From positions 186,001-250,000 of the forward strand of contig CAYLRN010000002.1 of the NCBI GenBank assembly GCA_964386385.1: a DNA stretch of 64,000 nt, given 5' to 3'. The translations under genes were made by a program, and so were the position numbers. Position 1 is the first letter of the stretch, and every line of letters begins with the position of its first letter. Of the stretch, positions 34,247 to 42,976 are shown in pieces. The DNA is from RUG572 sp964386385 (GTDB lineage: Bacteria; Verrucomicrobiota; Kiritimatiellia; RFP12; UBA1067). The notes under the pieces were generated by a model. The model saw only the letters and a program-made list of their open reading frames with translations, made no database searches and had not been told where the DNA came from.

Positions 34247-35545
34247 ATGCACTTCTTCAAAAAGAACAGACCGGACGTCAGCGTGCTGCTCCTGACATGG
34301 AACCGCGCTCCAATGCTGGAGACCTGCCTCCGCGAACTTTTCGCGTCTCTCTCCGCGTCCCTTTCGCGCGAGATCGTCCTGATGGACAACGGCTCGACGG
34401 ACGAAACGCCGGCCATTCTCGCCCGCTACGCCGGACGCCCGGACGTCAGGGTAGTCAGGCTTCCTGAAAACACGGGGCTTGCCGGCTACAAGAGACTTTT
34501 CGGGATGGCCCGCGGACGCATCATGATCGAAGTCGACGACGACATCCTCCGCTTTCCGAAGGACTTCGACAGGACGCTCGTGGACTACCTTGACGCCTTC
34601 CCGGACTACGGCTACCTGGCGCTGAACGTCGTCCAGGACGAACTCACCGACGGCGCGAAGCCGTCCGCCGGCCACTACCGTGACGACGTCCGCGGCGGGC
34701 GCGTCGTTGAGGAAGGCCCCACCGGCGGCTGGTGCTCCGCGTTCCGCCGCCGGCACTACCGTCTCTTCCGTCCGCTCATCGCCATGCTCCACCTTTCCAT
34801 GGCGCGCTGCGAGGACGGCGTACTCATGGCCTGCGTGCAGAAGATCCTCCGCAAGCGCATCGGCCTCGTCAAGAACGCCGTCTGCCTCCACGCCACCGGC
34901 AGGGCGTACGCGGAGAAGTACGGACTCCTCGGACGCGAAGTCGAGAAGTACACGATCGGCGAACTGCCGGAAATGGCCGAGCGGTTCAAGGACGGCGAAA
35001 CGACAATGCGCATCAACGTCGGCTGCGGAGAGAAGAAACTCCCCGGCTACGTCAACGTGGACGTCTGCGGAGAGCCTGACGTCAAATGGGACCTGGGAGT
35101 CTTCCCCTGGCCGTTCGAGGATGAATCGGCGGACGAGATCTTCGCCGAGCATTTCCTTGAATACGTCTCCGACTACGAGAAGACCGTCTTCGAGATACAC
35201 CGCATCCTGAAGCCGAACGGCGTCTTCCACTTCAAGGTGCCGCACTTCAGAAGCGTCTACTACCCCTGGCATCTCCATCTACACCAGTTCAGCACGGTGA
35301 CGTGCCTCCGCCTCTGCGAGAGGTATCCGTACCAGTTCGGCGGACGAAAGCTGTTCGACGTGAAGTCGATCAGAATCTCGTCCTTCCTCAACCGCTCCCT
35401 AAACCGCGTCTACGAGGCGATCGCCAACCTCTCGCCCATGAAATGGGACTGGTTCGGGTTCCCGGTCGACGAAATCGACTGCACGGTCGTGAAGAACGCC
35501 TCAGCGCCCCAGCCCGCCCCTGATGGCGCGGGCGACGAGGTATGA
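34247..35545 (+). CDS. glycosyltransferase family 2 - SAM methyltransferase fusion
   Basis: 432 residues. The N-terminal half (1-~240) is a GT2 fold: VSVLLLTWNRAPMLETCL, LMDNGSTDETPAIL and EVDDDILRFP carry the nucleotide-sugar and metal-binding acids. The C-terminal half (about 248-400) is a Rossmann methyltransferase with INVGCGEKKLPGYVNVD (SAM-binding glycine motif and acidic beta2 end) and FEIHRILKPNGVFHFKVPH. The combination suggests transfer and methylation of a sugar on a cell-surface glycan. The 3' end overlaps the convergent permease gene by 45 bp. Confidence 0.8.
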   Translation: MHFFKKNRPDVSVLLLTWNRAPMLETCLRELFASLSASLSREIVLMDNGSTDETPAILARYAGRPDVRVVRLPENTGLAGYKRLFGMARGRIMIEVDDDILRFPKDFDRTLVDYLDAFPDYGYLALNVVQDELTDGAKPSAGHYRDDVRGGRVVEEGPTGGWCSAFRRRHYRLFRPLIAMLHLSMARCEDGVLMACVQKILRKRIGLVKNAVCLHATGRAYAEKYGLLGREVEKYTIGELPEMAERFKDGETTMRINVGCGEKKLPGYVNVDVCGEPDVKWDLGVFPWPFEDESADEIFAEHFLEYVSDYEKTVFEIHRILKPNGVFHFKVPHFRSVYYPWHLHLHQFSTVTCLRLCERYPYQFGGRKLFDVKSIRISSFLNRSLNRVYEAIANLSPMKWDWFGFPVDEIDCTVVKNASAPQPAPDGAGDEV

Positions 35546-38047
35546 GGACGTCGCGACGGCGACGACGAGGACGAATGCGAGCGATGCCGTCGCCCCCTCG
35601 GCCACAATGCGCCATGGGACGGCGAAGTAGTGCGGGAGACCGGGCCAGACGGCGCCGGTCTTGCCGGCGAAAAGCCAACCGACGAGAGACCCCAGCGGAA
35701 GCCCGAAGAGCGTCCCCCACGCGGCGGTGCGCAGCGCGCGGCGGGCGAGCCGCCACGCCAGCTGCGCGCGCGTGGCGCCGACGGCGCGGAGCACTGCGAA
35801 TTCGCGCTTTGAGGCGTCGGCGTCCGCGACAAGCATCGCGATGAAGCCGATCGACAGGACGAAGAGGAAGACGAACGGCACGCGCGCGGCCTGTCCGATG
35901 ATGTCGTCGCCGTGGGCGAGCGTGCCGTCGGCGATTTCGTCGCGGGCGTGGAGGCGGACCGTGGAGTCGGCGGGATTTCCGAGCGCGGCGGCGATTTCGC
36001 GCTCGACGATGCGCCCCGCCGGGAACACGCCGTGCTTCGCGAGGAAGTCAGGCTTGTAGTCGACCCAGAGGTGCGTCATGTTGACGTGCATGGCCGGGCG
36101 GGGGTCGAGCGACTCCACGGTGTCGAACGAGGCGAACACGGGGCCGTCCGTCATGCCCGGCATTCCGTTCATTCCCCTGACAAGCCCGCGGCTCGTCACC
36201 ATGTGCCAGTTGAGGTCCACCACGCCGGCGATCGGCAGCTCAACCCTCTGCGCCGGGACGCCGCGGCCGCCTCCGACGGCGAGGCCAAGCACGTCGCCCC
36301 TGTGGAGGTTCTTCGCGCGCGACATCATCTCCGTTATGACGACCGCGTTGGAGGAGAAAATCGCCTCCGCGGCCTCCTCGCGCGTTCCCTCCAGGAACTT
36401 GAACTCCGGCAGCCATTCCGCCGCGAGGAAGAGCGCGTTGCGGCACGGACGGCGCATCATGCGCCCGCCGGGGCCGCCGCGCCCATTGTCCGCGCGGGCC
36501 GCGCGAGGCATGGGCATGGGCTCCTCCGGATGGTAGTTGACCTGAAGCGGATAGAGCTCCGAAATGCGCTCCACGCCCTCAAGCCCGTCCAGCTTCTCCA
36601 CGTCGAAGGAACTGACGCCGGCCGGCAGGATGGAGACGATGGCGTCCGGCCATTCCGCGGACGGCACGAACGCGCGCATCAGCGAAGCGCCCCAGACCTC
36701 CACCGCAACGAACGCCGCGAAGCCAAGCGCGAAGACGACCGCCATTCCGCGCCGCCTCTTCCCGCGCCGCTCCGCAAGCGCGTCCAGCGGACGCACCGCC
36801 AGGGCGGGCCTGAGCGCGAAGAGCGCGGCGACCACCGAGACCGCCAGCGCGAAGACGGCCGAAAGCCCAAGCGCGCGCCACGACACCGCCATCCCCGTCG
36901 GAAACGCCGCCCGGTCCGCCGCCACGTACGCGGCAAGCGCTCCGAGCGAGACAAGTCCGCCCAGGGCGAATCCCGCGACGGTGGCCGCAAGCGACTCCGA
37001 AAGGACTAGCCGCACGACGCCGCCCCGCGTCAGGCCGACCGTGCGCAGCATGGCCAGGGCGGTGCGGTTGGCCTCTATCGAAAGAAGGAGAGTGTTGACG
37101 AGAAGGCAGAGCGCCACCAGCACGGACGCGGCAAGAAGAAGAGGGCGCGCGTAGTCCATGCGACGCGCCTCGTCGCTCTTGAACGACGCCGCAACCGTCT
37201 CGGAATCTGGCGTCAGGACGGAATCGGGCCGCGCCCCGTCCGCCCACTCCCGCGGCATTTCGCGCCAGAGGCCGACCGCCCCATGCGCCTCGCCCGAAAG
37301 CTCCGCGAACGCGCGGCCGTTCGCAAAGACGGTCGGCCACCCCGGCGGCAGCTTCACTTCCTCAAGGTAGCCGACGATTTTCGCCGTCATCGTGCCGACG
37401 CGCCCGACGAACTTCACGTCCGTCCCGACCGGCGGGACTTCGCCGCGACCGAACCGGCGCATGGCGTTCTTCGTGCAGACGATTTCGTTCGACGCGGCGG
37501 CGGCCTCCACCCAGCGGCCTTCCACGAGCCTGGTGGCTCCGTACGGGTTCTCCGCCGGCGCCTCGGCCAGGACGGCGCGCATCGGCGGCCCCTGCAGGAC
37601 GCGCCCGCCGGGACGGTAGTCGATCGTCAGCGAGACGAGCGGCAACGACAAGTCAGCCTTCGGCCCATCCGGCTTCAGTCCGTCGGGCTTCGGCCTGTCA
37701 GGTCTGCCCTCGCCCGGCCGCCGTCCATACGGCCTCGGCCCGCCCGGCCCCATGCCGGGCCGACCTTCCGGCGAACGCCCCGCCGCGTCGGGCCTTTGCG
37801 GACGCTCGCCGTGCGCCATCGCCCCCGGTCCGCCGGGGCCGCCCATGCCGCCTGGACCGCCGCTGAAGTTCCACGCCGCCCACGGGACGGACGCGCGCCG
37901 GGCAAGCGCAGGGGCCTGTGCGGAATTCGTGGCCGTGAGCGAGAACATGAACGTCACCACGCCCACCGACACGGCGACACCGGCGGCAGCGCACGCGAAG
38001 CGCACCCTGCCGCGCCTAAGACCCTTCAGCATCAAGCCCAGAACCAT
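35501..38047 (-). CDS. large ABC permease with FtsX domains and Gly/Pro-rich insert
   Basis: 848 residues of MacB/FtsX-type architecture: TM1 (about 15-40), a periplasmic domain, three central TMs (about 280-400), a second TM and periplasmic region, and three C-terminal TMs (about 700-840, including FVFLFVLSIGFIAMLV). Residues about 62-135 are an unusual insert rich in Gly, Pro, Met and Arg (GGPGGMGGPGGPGAM then RPDRPKPDGLKPDG). No ABC ATPase gene is adjacent, so it must pair with an ATPase elsewhere or act non-canonically. AAAGG lies 6 nt before the ATG. Confidence 0.8.
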   Translation of the reverse strand: MVLGLMLKGLRRGRVRFACAAAGVAVSVGVVTFMFSLTATNSAQAPALARRASVPWAAWNFSGGPGGMGGPGGPGAMAHGERPQRPDAAGRSPEGRPGMGPGGPRPYGRRPGEGRPDRPKPDGLKPDGPKADLSLPLVSLTIDYRPGGRVLQGPPMRAVLAEAPAENPYGATRLVEGRWVEAAAASNEIVCTKNAMRRFGRGEVPPVGTDVKFVGRVGTMTAKIVGYLEEVKLPPGWPTVFANGRAFAELSGEAHGAVGLWREMPREWADGARPDSVLTPDSETVAASFKSDEARRMDYARPLLLAASVLVALCLLVNTLLLSIEANRTALAMLRTVGLTRGGVVRLVLSESLAATVAGFALGGLVSLGALAAYVAADRAAFPTGMAVSWRALGLSAVFALAVSVVAALFALRPALAVRPLDALAERRGKRRRGMAVVFALGFAAFVAVEVWGASLMRAFVPSAEWPDAIVSILPAGVSSFDVEKLDGLEGVERISELYPLQVNYHPEEPMPMPRAARADNGRGGPGGRMMRRPCRNALFLAAEWLPEFKFLEGTREEAAEAIFSSNAVVITEMMSRAKNLHRGDVLGLAVGGGRGVPAQRVELPIAGVVDLNWHMVTSRGLVRGMNGMPGMTDGPVFASFDTVESLDPRPAMHVNMTHLWVDYKPDFLAKHGVFPAGRIVEREIAAALGNPADSTVRLHARDEIADGTLAHGDDIIGQAARVPFVFLFVLSIGFIAMLVADADASKREFAVLRAVGATRAQLAWRLARRALRTAAWGTLFGLPLGSLVGWLFAGKTGAVWPGLPHYFAVPWRIVAEGATASLAFVLVVAVATSSYLVARAIRGGLGR

Positions 38048-38194
38048 AAAAAACCTTTCCTGTCTCTTCCCTGAAACTCATCTATGGCGTCCCGACCGAT
38101 GAAAGCGACGCCAACAAGTGAAAACGAACGAAACGGCGACGGGGTTCATCGGACGGCGGACTGCAAGGCGTTCCCGGCATTCCGTCCGTCCGCG

Positions 38195-39115
38195 TCAGAA
38201 GTCAAGCCGTGCGCCGACCGTGACGACCATGAGCTCCGTAAGCGACTCCCGCGAGGGATTCGCCTTCAGGTTGTCGCGAACACGCCTGTCGATCGCGCAG
38301 TACTGCGTCACGCCGCCGTAGAGCCGCAGTTGCGACGCAAGGCGGTAGACGAGATGGAGCTGGAGCGAAACGGAGTTGACCCCGCGCGGAATCGTATCCG
38401 CCGATTCGCCGTAGCCGAAGCGCTGCCTGTTCCAGCGTTCGCTGCCGCCGTCGAACCAGAGGTTGGGCACGAACGAGAGCGAGTCGAAGATCTCGAACGA
38501 GCGCATCACGCCGGCGCGGAACGACGCCTTCGTGACCGGAAGGTAGAAGTTGCGCATTCCCGCCCAGAGGACGCCCCATGGCGTCTTCAGGCGTTCCCAG
38601 AACTGCCATTCGTCGTATGTCCGATGCGCCGCGCCGTAGTAGCCGTCCATCATGTTCCACTGCGCGCCCCACTGCGAATCAAGGCTCCAGCCTTCGCGGA
38701 ACTTCCACTCGTATGCGTAGGCGACGATCGGGTCTATCTCCTGGAAGGCGTAGCGGCGGACGTCGCGGTAGTGGCTGGAGACGTCCGTGGACGTCCATCC
38801 GCCAAGCAGCAGCCGGCCATATTCGCCGCCCCTGACGCCCGCGGCGACGCCGAAGTCCACGTTGAACACCGGATAGACCACCTTGACGCAGCCCATGCTG
38901 ACGTGGCCCGACTCGAATTCCGGCGCCGCCCAGCCGGACACCTCCAGCAAGTCCGGCTCCTCCGGCGCCGCCCAGCCTGACGCCTCCGGCAGGTCCGGCT
39001 CCTCAAGCGCGACCTTTTCCGCCTCTTCCCCAACATCTTCGGCGGCAGCGACCGACGACGAGACGGACAGCGCCGCCAGCACGGACAGCGCCGCCTTGCA
39101 GATCGTGTTTTTCAA
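38195..39115 (-). CDS. probable outer-membrane beta-barrel protein
   Basis: 306 residues starting at TTG 39115: a signal peptide (to AAA near residue 25), an acidic 14-residue motif in two near-identical copies (EEPDLxExSGWAAPE), then alternating aromatic/hydrophobic strands and a terminal VGARLDF whose final Phe suits BAM-dependent barrel insertion. It begins 41 nt after nadB ends and has only a poor ribosome site. Function unknown. Confidence 0.6.
   Translation of the reverse strand: MKNTICKAALSVLAALSVSSSVAAAEDVGEEAEKVALEEPDLPEASGWAAPEEPDLLEVSGWAAPEFESGHVSMGCVKVVYPVFNVDFGVAAGVRGGEYGRLLLGGWTSTDVSSHYRDVRRYAFQEIDPIVAYAYEWKFREGWSLDSQWGAQWNMMDGYYGAAHRTYDEWQFWERLKTPWGVLWAGMRNFYLPVTKASFRAGVMRSFEIFDSLSFVPNLWFDGGSERWNRQRFGYGESADTIPRGVNSVSLQLHLVYRLASQLRLYGGVTQYCAIDRRVRDNLKANPSRESLTELMVVTVGARLDF
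38922..39005 (-). repeat. two 42-bp tandem units in OMP gene
   Basis: Units 38922-38963 and 38964-39005 differ at only a few bases and encode the 14-residue duplication in the OMP's N-terminal linker; the period keeps the reading frame. Confidence 0.8.
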
Positions 39116-39156
39116 GGAATCTTTCTCTTCGTTGCTTTTCTTTCAACCGCCGCCGC

Positions 39157-40755
39157 TCACTTCTGCGAGACGGGGAAGCCCGGCAGCGTCGTCACGCGCG
39201 CTCGCGCCGATTTTTCAGGATAGTCGAGGGTGTAGTGGAGGCCGCGGGACTCGCGGCGCCTCTGGGCGCTCCTGACAATCAGCTCCGCGCAGACGGCGAG
39301 GTTGCGCAGTTCAAGGGTGTCCGGCGTGACGAGATAGTCGAAGTAGTACTCGCGAATCTCCTTGCGCAGGGTGCGGAGGCGATGGCGCGCGCGGGCGAGA
39401 CGCTTGTCCGACCTGACGATGCCGACGTAGTCCCACATCAGGCGGCGGATCTCGTCCCACATGTGGCTCACAAGCACCGCCTCGTCCGGCGCCACCGCCC
39501 GGCCGATGCGCCATGCCGGGATTTCGACGCCTTTCGGCATGGCGTTCGATTCGGCGGCCAGGCGGCGCGCGGTGAGGCGCGCCGTCACAAGCGTTTCAAG
39601 AAGCGAATTGGACGCAAGGCGGTTCGCGCCGTGAAGGCCGGTGCAGGCGGTCTCGCCGACGGCGGAAAGCCCCGGCACGGACGTGCGGCCGTCGACAGTG
39701 GCCTGGACGCCGCCGCAGCAGTAGTGCGCGGCCGGCACGACCGGGATGAGGTCCTTCGCCATGTCGATGCCGAACTCGAGGCACTTGTGGTAGATGTTGG
39801 GGAAACGGGATGAAAGGAACTCCGCCCCCTTTTCGCGAATGTCCAGACAGCAGTACGGGGCGCCGGTGCGCTTCATCTCGCTGTCGATCGCGCGCGCGAC
39901 GACGTCGCGTGGCGCGAGCGAGCCGCGCGGGTCGTACTTGTCCATGAACGGACGCCCGGCGCGGTCGGTGAGCACCGCGCCCTCGCCGCGGACCGCCTCC
40001 GAGATGAGAAAGCGCTTTGCCTTGGGATGGTAGAGGCACGTGGGATGGAACTGGATGAACTCCATGTTCTCGATTTTCGCGCCCGCGCGCCAGGCGAGGG
40101 CGATGCCGTCTCCCGTCGCGGAATCGGGATTGCACGTGTAGAGGTAGACCTTCCCGCAGCCGCCCGTCGCGAGAATCGTGTTCGGGCAGCGGACAGCGTA
40201 GATTTCGCCGGAATCGCGGTCAAGGACGTACGCCCCCACGCAGCGCGCCGCGCCGGCGACGCCGATGCGCGACGTGACGATCAGGTCGATGACGATCGCG
40301 TCCTCGTGCACCTCTATTTCGGGATGCGCGCGGACAGTGCGGATCATGGCCGCCTCGCACTTCTCTCCCGTGATGTCGCCGGCATGGAAGATTCGGCGCA
40401 TGGAATGCCCGCCCTCGCGTCCGAGGTCCCACGAGCCGTCGGGCTTCTTCGCGAACTCCACCCCGCAGCCGATGAGGTCCCGAATCGACTCCGGCGCCTC
40501 CTCGACGATCCGGCGCGCGACCTTTTCGCTGCAAAGCCCGGCCCCCGCGACAAGCGTGTCGGCGACGTGCGCGTCGAACGAATCCTCCGGATCCGCGACG
40601 CAGCATATACCGCCCTGCGCAAAGTTCGTGTTGCAGTCCTCCATCTTCTGCTTCGTCAGCACGACGACGCGCCCGGACGGCGCAAGATGGAGCGCGGACA
40701 TGAGACCGCTCATGCCCGAGCCGATTACGAGATAGTCGCAGTCGATTATGCGCAT
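39157..40755 (-). CDS. nadB: L-aspartate oxidase
   Basis: Flavoenzyme that oxidises aspartate to iminoaspartate for NAD synthesis, using fumarate or oxygen. The FAD motif VIGSGMSGLMSALHL is near residues 9-23, NTNFAQGGICCV and the VGETACTGLHGANRLASNSL signature are characteristic, and the C-terminal helical domain is present. ATG 40755 (532 residues) follows GAGGAATC; the longer frame to 40797 lies partly in the leader. nadA and nadC are not adjacent. Confidence 0.93.
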   Translation of the reverse strand: MRIIDCDYLVIGSGMSGLMSALHLAPSGRVVVLTKQKMEDCNTNFAQGGICCVADPEDSFDAHVADTLVAGAGLCSEKVARRIVEEAPESIRDLIGCGVEFAKKPDGSWDLGREGGHSMRRIFHAGDITGEKCEAAMIRTVRAHPEIEVHEDAIVIDLIVTSRIGVAGAARCVGAYVLDRDSGEIYAVRCPNTILATGGCGKVYLYTCNPDSATGDGIALAWRAGAKIENMEFIQFHPTCLYHPKAKRFLISEAVRGEGAVLTDRAGRPFMDKYDPRGSLAPRDVVARAIDSEMKRTGAPYCCLDIREKGAEFLSSRFPNIYHKCLEFGIDMAKDLIPVVPAAHYCCGGVQATVDGRTSVPGLSAVGETACTGLHGANRLASNSLLETLVTARLTARRLAAESNAMPKGVEIPAWRIGRAVAPDEAVLVSHMWDEIRRLMWDYVGIVRSDKRLARARHRLRTLRKEIREYYFDYLVTPDTLELRNLAVCAELIVRSAQRRRESRGLHYTLDYPEKSARARVTTLPGFPVSQK

Positions 40756-40815
40756 TTTAATGATTCCTCGCCCCCTCGCCGGACAAGACCATTCCACCGT
40801 CGAAGGGACTCGGAG

Positions 40816-40844
40816 AGTATACCATAAGGCGACTAAGTGGTTAA
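40816..40844 (-). promoter_or_regulatory. promoter of nadB
   Basis: TATACT (40816-40821) and TTAACC (40839-40844) with a 17-nt spacer on the minus strand. The -35 box is part of the TTAAGTNN array, so the array may have been co-opted here. Confidence 0.5.
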
Positions 40845-40872
40845 GTAGTTAAGTGGGCAAGTGGGCAAGTTG
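40833..40872. repeat. TTAAGTNN array, left end of repeat island
   Basis: Five 8-bp units: CTAAGTGG, TTAAGTAG, TTAAGTGG, GCAAGTGG, GCAAGTTG. An inverted counterpart is at 41145-41168, so the two flank the island as imperfect inverted repeats. Confidence 0.75.
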
Positions 40873-40912
40873 CAGACGGAGTGCAACGGTAGGGCGGGGC
40901 GTCCCGCCCCAC

Positions 40913-41078
40913 CGCATTTGCACGCCCATGGGAGGGACGCGCAGGCGCGGCATGTCTACGCCGACAAGGCCGTCCGCTGCCGCATTCGCACGCCCATGGG
41001 AGGGACGCGCAGGCGCGGCATGTCTACGCCGACGAGGCCGTCCGCTGCCGCATTCACACGCCCATGGGAGGGACGCGC
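40913..41078. repeat. 68-bp tandem repeat, about 2.5 copies
   Basis: Units start at 40913, 40981 and 41049 (the third truncated) and contain CGCCCATGGGAGGGACGCGC. Start-to-start distance is exactly 68 bp. The island (40873-41144) carries no gene; positions 41099-41125 hold the GCGCGACGAGACGTCGCGC palindrome and CCTACC tail seen elsewhere. Confidence 0.85.
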
Positions 41079-41144
41079 TCCTGCGCGTCCGCCCGCGGCG
41101 GCGCGACGAGACGTCGCGCCCTACCGATGAACGCCAGTCAAGTG

Positions 41145-41168
41145 CAACTTAACTACTTAACCGCTTAA
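41145..41168. repeat. inverted TTAAGTNN array, right end of repeat island
   Basis: Units CAACTTAA, CTACTTAA and CCGCTTAA, the reverse complement of the arrays at 40833 and 8865. Together with the left array they give terminal inverted repeats of about 24 bp. Confidence 0.75.
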
Positions 41169-41172
41169 CCTC

Positions 41173-41706
41173 TCAGTAGTTGTCCGCCTGGAGCTGGAAG
41201 TAGGCCTTCGGATGGTCGCAGACGGGACACTTTTCGGGGGCGGACTCGCCCTCGACGATCGCGCCGCAGTTGCGGCACTGCCACTTGTTCTCGCCGATCC
41301 TGACCCAGACTTCGCCCGTCTCGACGTTCTTCGCCAGCCTGCGGTAGCGCGCCTCGTGGTGCGCCTCCACTTCGCCGACCTTCTCGAAGAGATACGCAAG
41401 GCGGTCGAACCCCTCGGCCTTCGCCTCCTCGGCGAAGCGGCGGTACATGTCCGTCCACTCCTCGTGCTCGCCTGCGGCGGCGGCGAGAAGGTTTGCCGGC
41501 GTGTCGCCGATGCCGTCAAGCGCCTTGAACCAGAGCTTGGCGTGCTCCTTCTCGTTGAGGGCGGTCTCCTGGAAGATCGCCGCAATCTGCTCGTAGCCCT
41601 CCTTCTTCGCCTTGCTGGCGAAGTAGTCGTACTTGTTGCGCGCCTGCGACTCGCCGGCAAAGGCGGTCCACAGGTTCTTCTCGGTCTTCGATCCCTTGAG
41701 TTCCAT
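41173..41706 (-). CDS. rubrerythrin
   Basis: 177-residue peroxide reductase: an N-terminal di-iron four-helix bundle with ExxH pairs (NEKEHAKLW and VEAHHEARY) and a C-terminal rubredoxin domain with CRNCG and CPVCDHP. Electrons come from reduced rubredoxin. A strong AGGAGG site precedes the ATG. It is the distal gene of the PerR operon. Confidence 0.93.
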   Translation of the reverse strand: MELKGSKTEKNLWTAFAGESQARNKYDYFASKAKKEGYEQIAAIFQETALNEKEHAKLWFKALDGIGDTPANLLAAAAGEHEEWTDMYRRFAEEAKAEGFDRLAYLFEKVGEVEAHHEARYRRLAKNVETGEVWVRIGENKWQCRNCGAIVEGESAPEKCPVCDHPKAYFQLQADNY

Positions 41707-41751
41707 CTTTCGTGCCTCCTTCTTTTCAGTTGCGCCGACGGCGGAGAGCCG

Positions 41752-42306
41752 TCAGGCGAAGTAGCGCTTCAGAAGCCCCTGGAACGCCTTTCCATGCCGC
41801 GCCTCGTCCTTCGCCATTTCATGGACGGTGTCGTGGATGGCGTCGTAGCCCAGTTCCTTCGCGCGCTTGGCGATGGCCATCTTGCCGGCCGTGGCGCCGC
41901 ACTCCGCCGCGACACGGCGGGAGAGGTTCTCCTTCGTGGAGGACGTCACGATGTCCATGCGTCTGCCGAGGAGCTCCGCGAACTTGGCGGCGTGTTCGGC
42001 CTCCTCGAAGGCGATGCGCTTGTACGCCTCGGCGACTTCGGGGTAGCCTTCGCGGTCGGCGACGCGGCTCATCGCCAGGTACATGCCGACTTCGCTGCAC
42101 TCGCCGTTGAAGTTGTCCTTGAGCCCCTGCACGACTTCCTCGTCCTCGACGTCGCCGTCGCCGACGTGGTGCTCGGCCACGAAGACGAGCTCCTCGCTCT
42201 CCTGCTTCTTGAACTTGGAGCCGGGGACGCCGCACTGGGGGCACTTCTCCGGAGCCTCGTTGCCTTCATGTACGTAACCGCAGACAGGGCATATCCACTT
42301 TGCCAT
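41752..42306 (-). CDS. reverse rubrerythrin / NADH peroxidase-type protein
   Basis: 184 residues with the rubredoxin domain first (CPVCGYVHEG, CPQCGVPG, residues 6-30) and the di-iron ferritin-like domain after it (NGECSEVGMYL, EEAEHAAKFAELLG, KDEARHGKAFQGLL). This reversed order is the revRbr type of clostridia, an electron sink for peroxide and oxygen. ATG 42306 follows AAGGAAAAAGAAA. It lies between rubrerythrin and rubredoxin genes. Confidence 0.9.
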   Translation of the reverse strand: MAKWICPVCGYVHEGNEAPEKCPQCGVPGSKFKKQESEELVFVAEHHVGDGDVEDEEVVQGLKDNFNGECSEVGMYLAMSRVADREGYPEVAEAYKRIAFEEAEHAAKFAELLGRRMDIVTSSTKENLSRRVAAECGATAGKMAIAKRAKELGYDAIHDTVHEMAKDEARHGKAFQGLLKRYFA

Positions 42307-42401
42307 TTTCTTTTTCCTTCTTCTTTTGTTTGACTTCAATTCATCCGGAACCGGATTCGGTTCGGACGGCCGCCCGCCGTCCGCGAATCCGCACAATGCG
42401 C

Positions 42402-42539
42402 TCACATCGCCTCGAACTGGTCCTTGCCCACGCCACAGAGCGGACAGACCCAGTCGTCGGGGAGATCCTCGAACGCAACGCCGTTGTTCTCCGCCGGGTC
42501 GTAGACGTACCCGCAGACCTTGCACACGTACTTCTTCAT
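42402..42539 (-). CDS. short rubredoxin
   Basis: 45 residues with VCKVCGYVY and CPLCGVGKDQF supplying the four iron ligands. It is about seven residues shorter than usual, like the short rubredoxin of Desulfovibrio desulfuricans. ATG 42539 overlaps the perR stop (ATGA). It should carry electrons to the two rubrerythrins. Confidence 0.9.
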   Translation of the reverse strand: MKKYVCKVCGYVYDPAENNGVAFEDLPDDWVCPLCGVGKDQFEAM

Positions 42540-42976
42540 TCTTTTCCGTCCTTTCCTTTTTTCAGTGAAGTTCCAGAACACTTCGCGCATACGCCATGGT
42601 AGAACAGCCGCTCGTCCTCTGGCACGAACCCATGCGGCATCGCCGCATAGCGCCGATGCGGCGACGGAACGGGGATGTCGTAGAGCCCGCCGCAGACACG
42701 GCACTTGAAGTGCGCATGGAAGCGCACGTCGCCGTCGTAGCGCAACTCCCCCTCGTCCGTCCCGATCTCAAGCGCCAGCCCGTTCTTCGCCAGAAGACGG
42801 ACGGTCGCATAGACCGTGGTGCGCGAGAGCGAGGACATACCCCCCCGCAGGTCGCCAAACAAAGTGTCGACCGTCGGATGGTCCTTCCTCATGCGCAGCG
42901 ACTCGTATATCGCCACCCTCTGCGGAGTGGGCGTTATGCCGCGCGCGGCCAGAATCCTATGGCAGTCTGAAATCAT
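42536..42976 (-). CDS. perR: Fur-family peroxide regulator (PerR-like)
   Basis: 146 residues. The winged helix contains TPTPQRVAIYESL and SRTTVYATVRLL; the metal site region HAHFKCRVCGGLYD and the second CAKCS give a CxxC...CxxC structural zinc site. Position in front of rubredoxin and two rubrerythrins supports a peroxide-sensing role. It is headed by a strong palindrome over its own start codon. No ribosome site is evident and the leader should be about 4 nt. Confidence 0.85.
   Translation of the reverse strand: MISDCHRILAARGITPTPQRVAIYESLRMRKDHPTVDTLFGDLRGGMSSLSRTTVYATVRLLAKNGLALEIGTDEGELRYDGDVRFHAHFKCRVCGGLYDIPVPSPHRRYAAMPHGFVPEDERLFYHGVCAKCSGTSLKKGKDGKE

Noticed and set aside
40913..41078. 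CRISPR array
   Set aside because: Repeat units are adjacent with no unique spacers, only 2.5 copies, and no cas genes are present.
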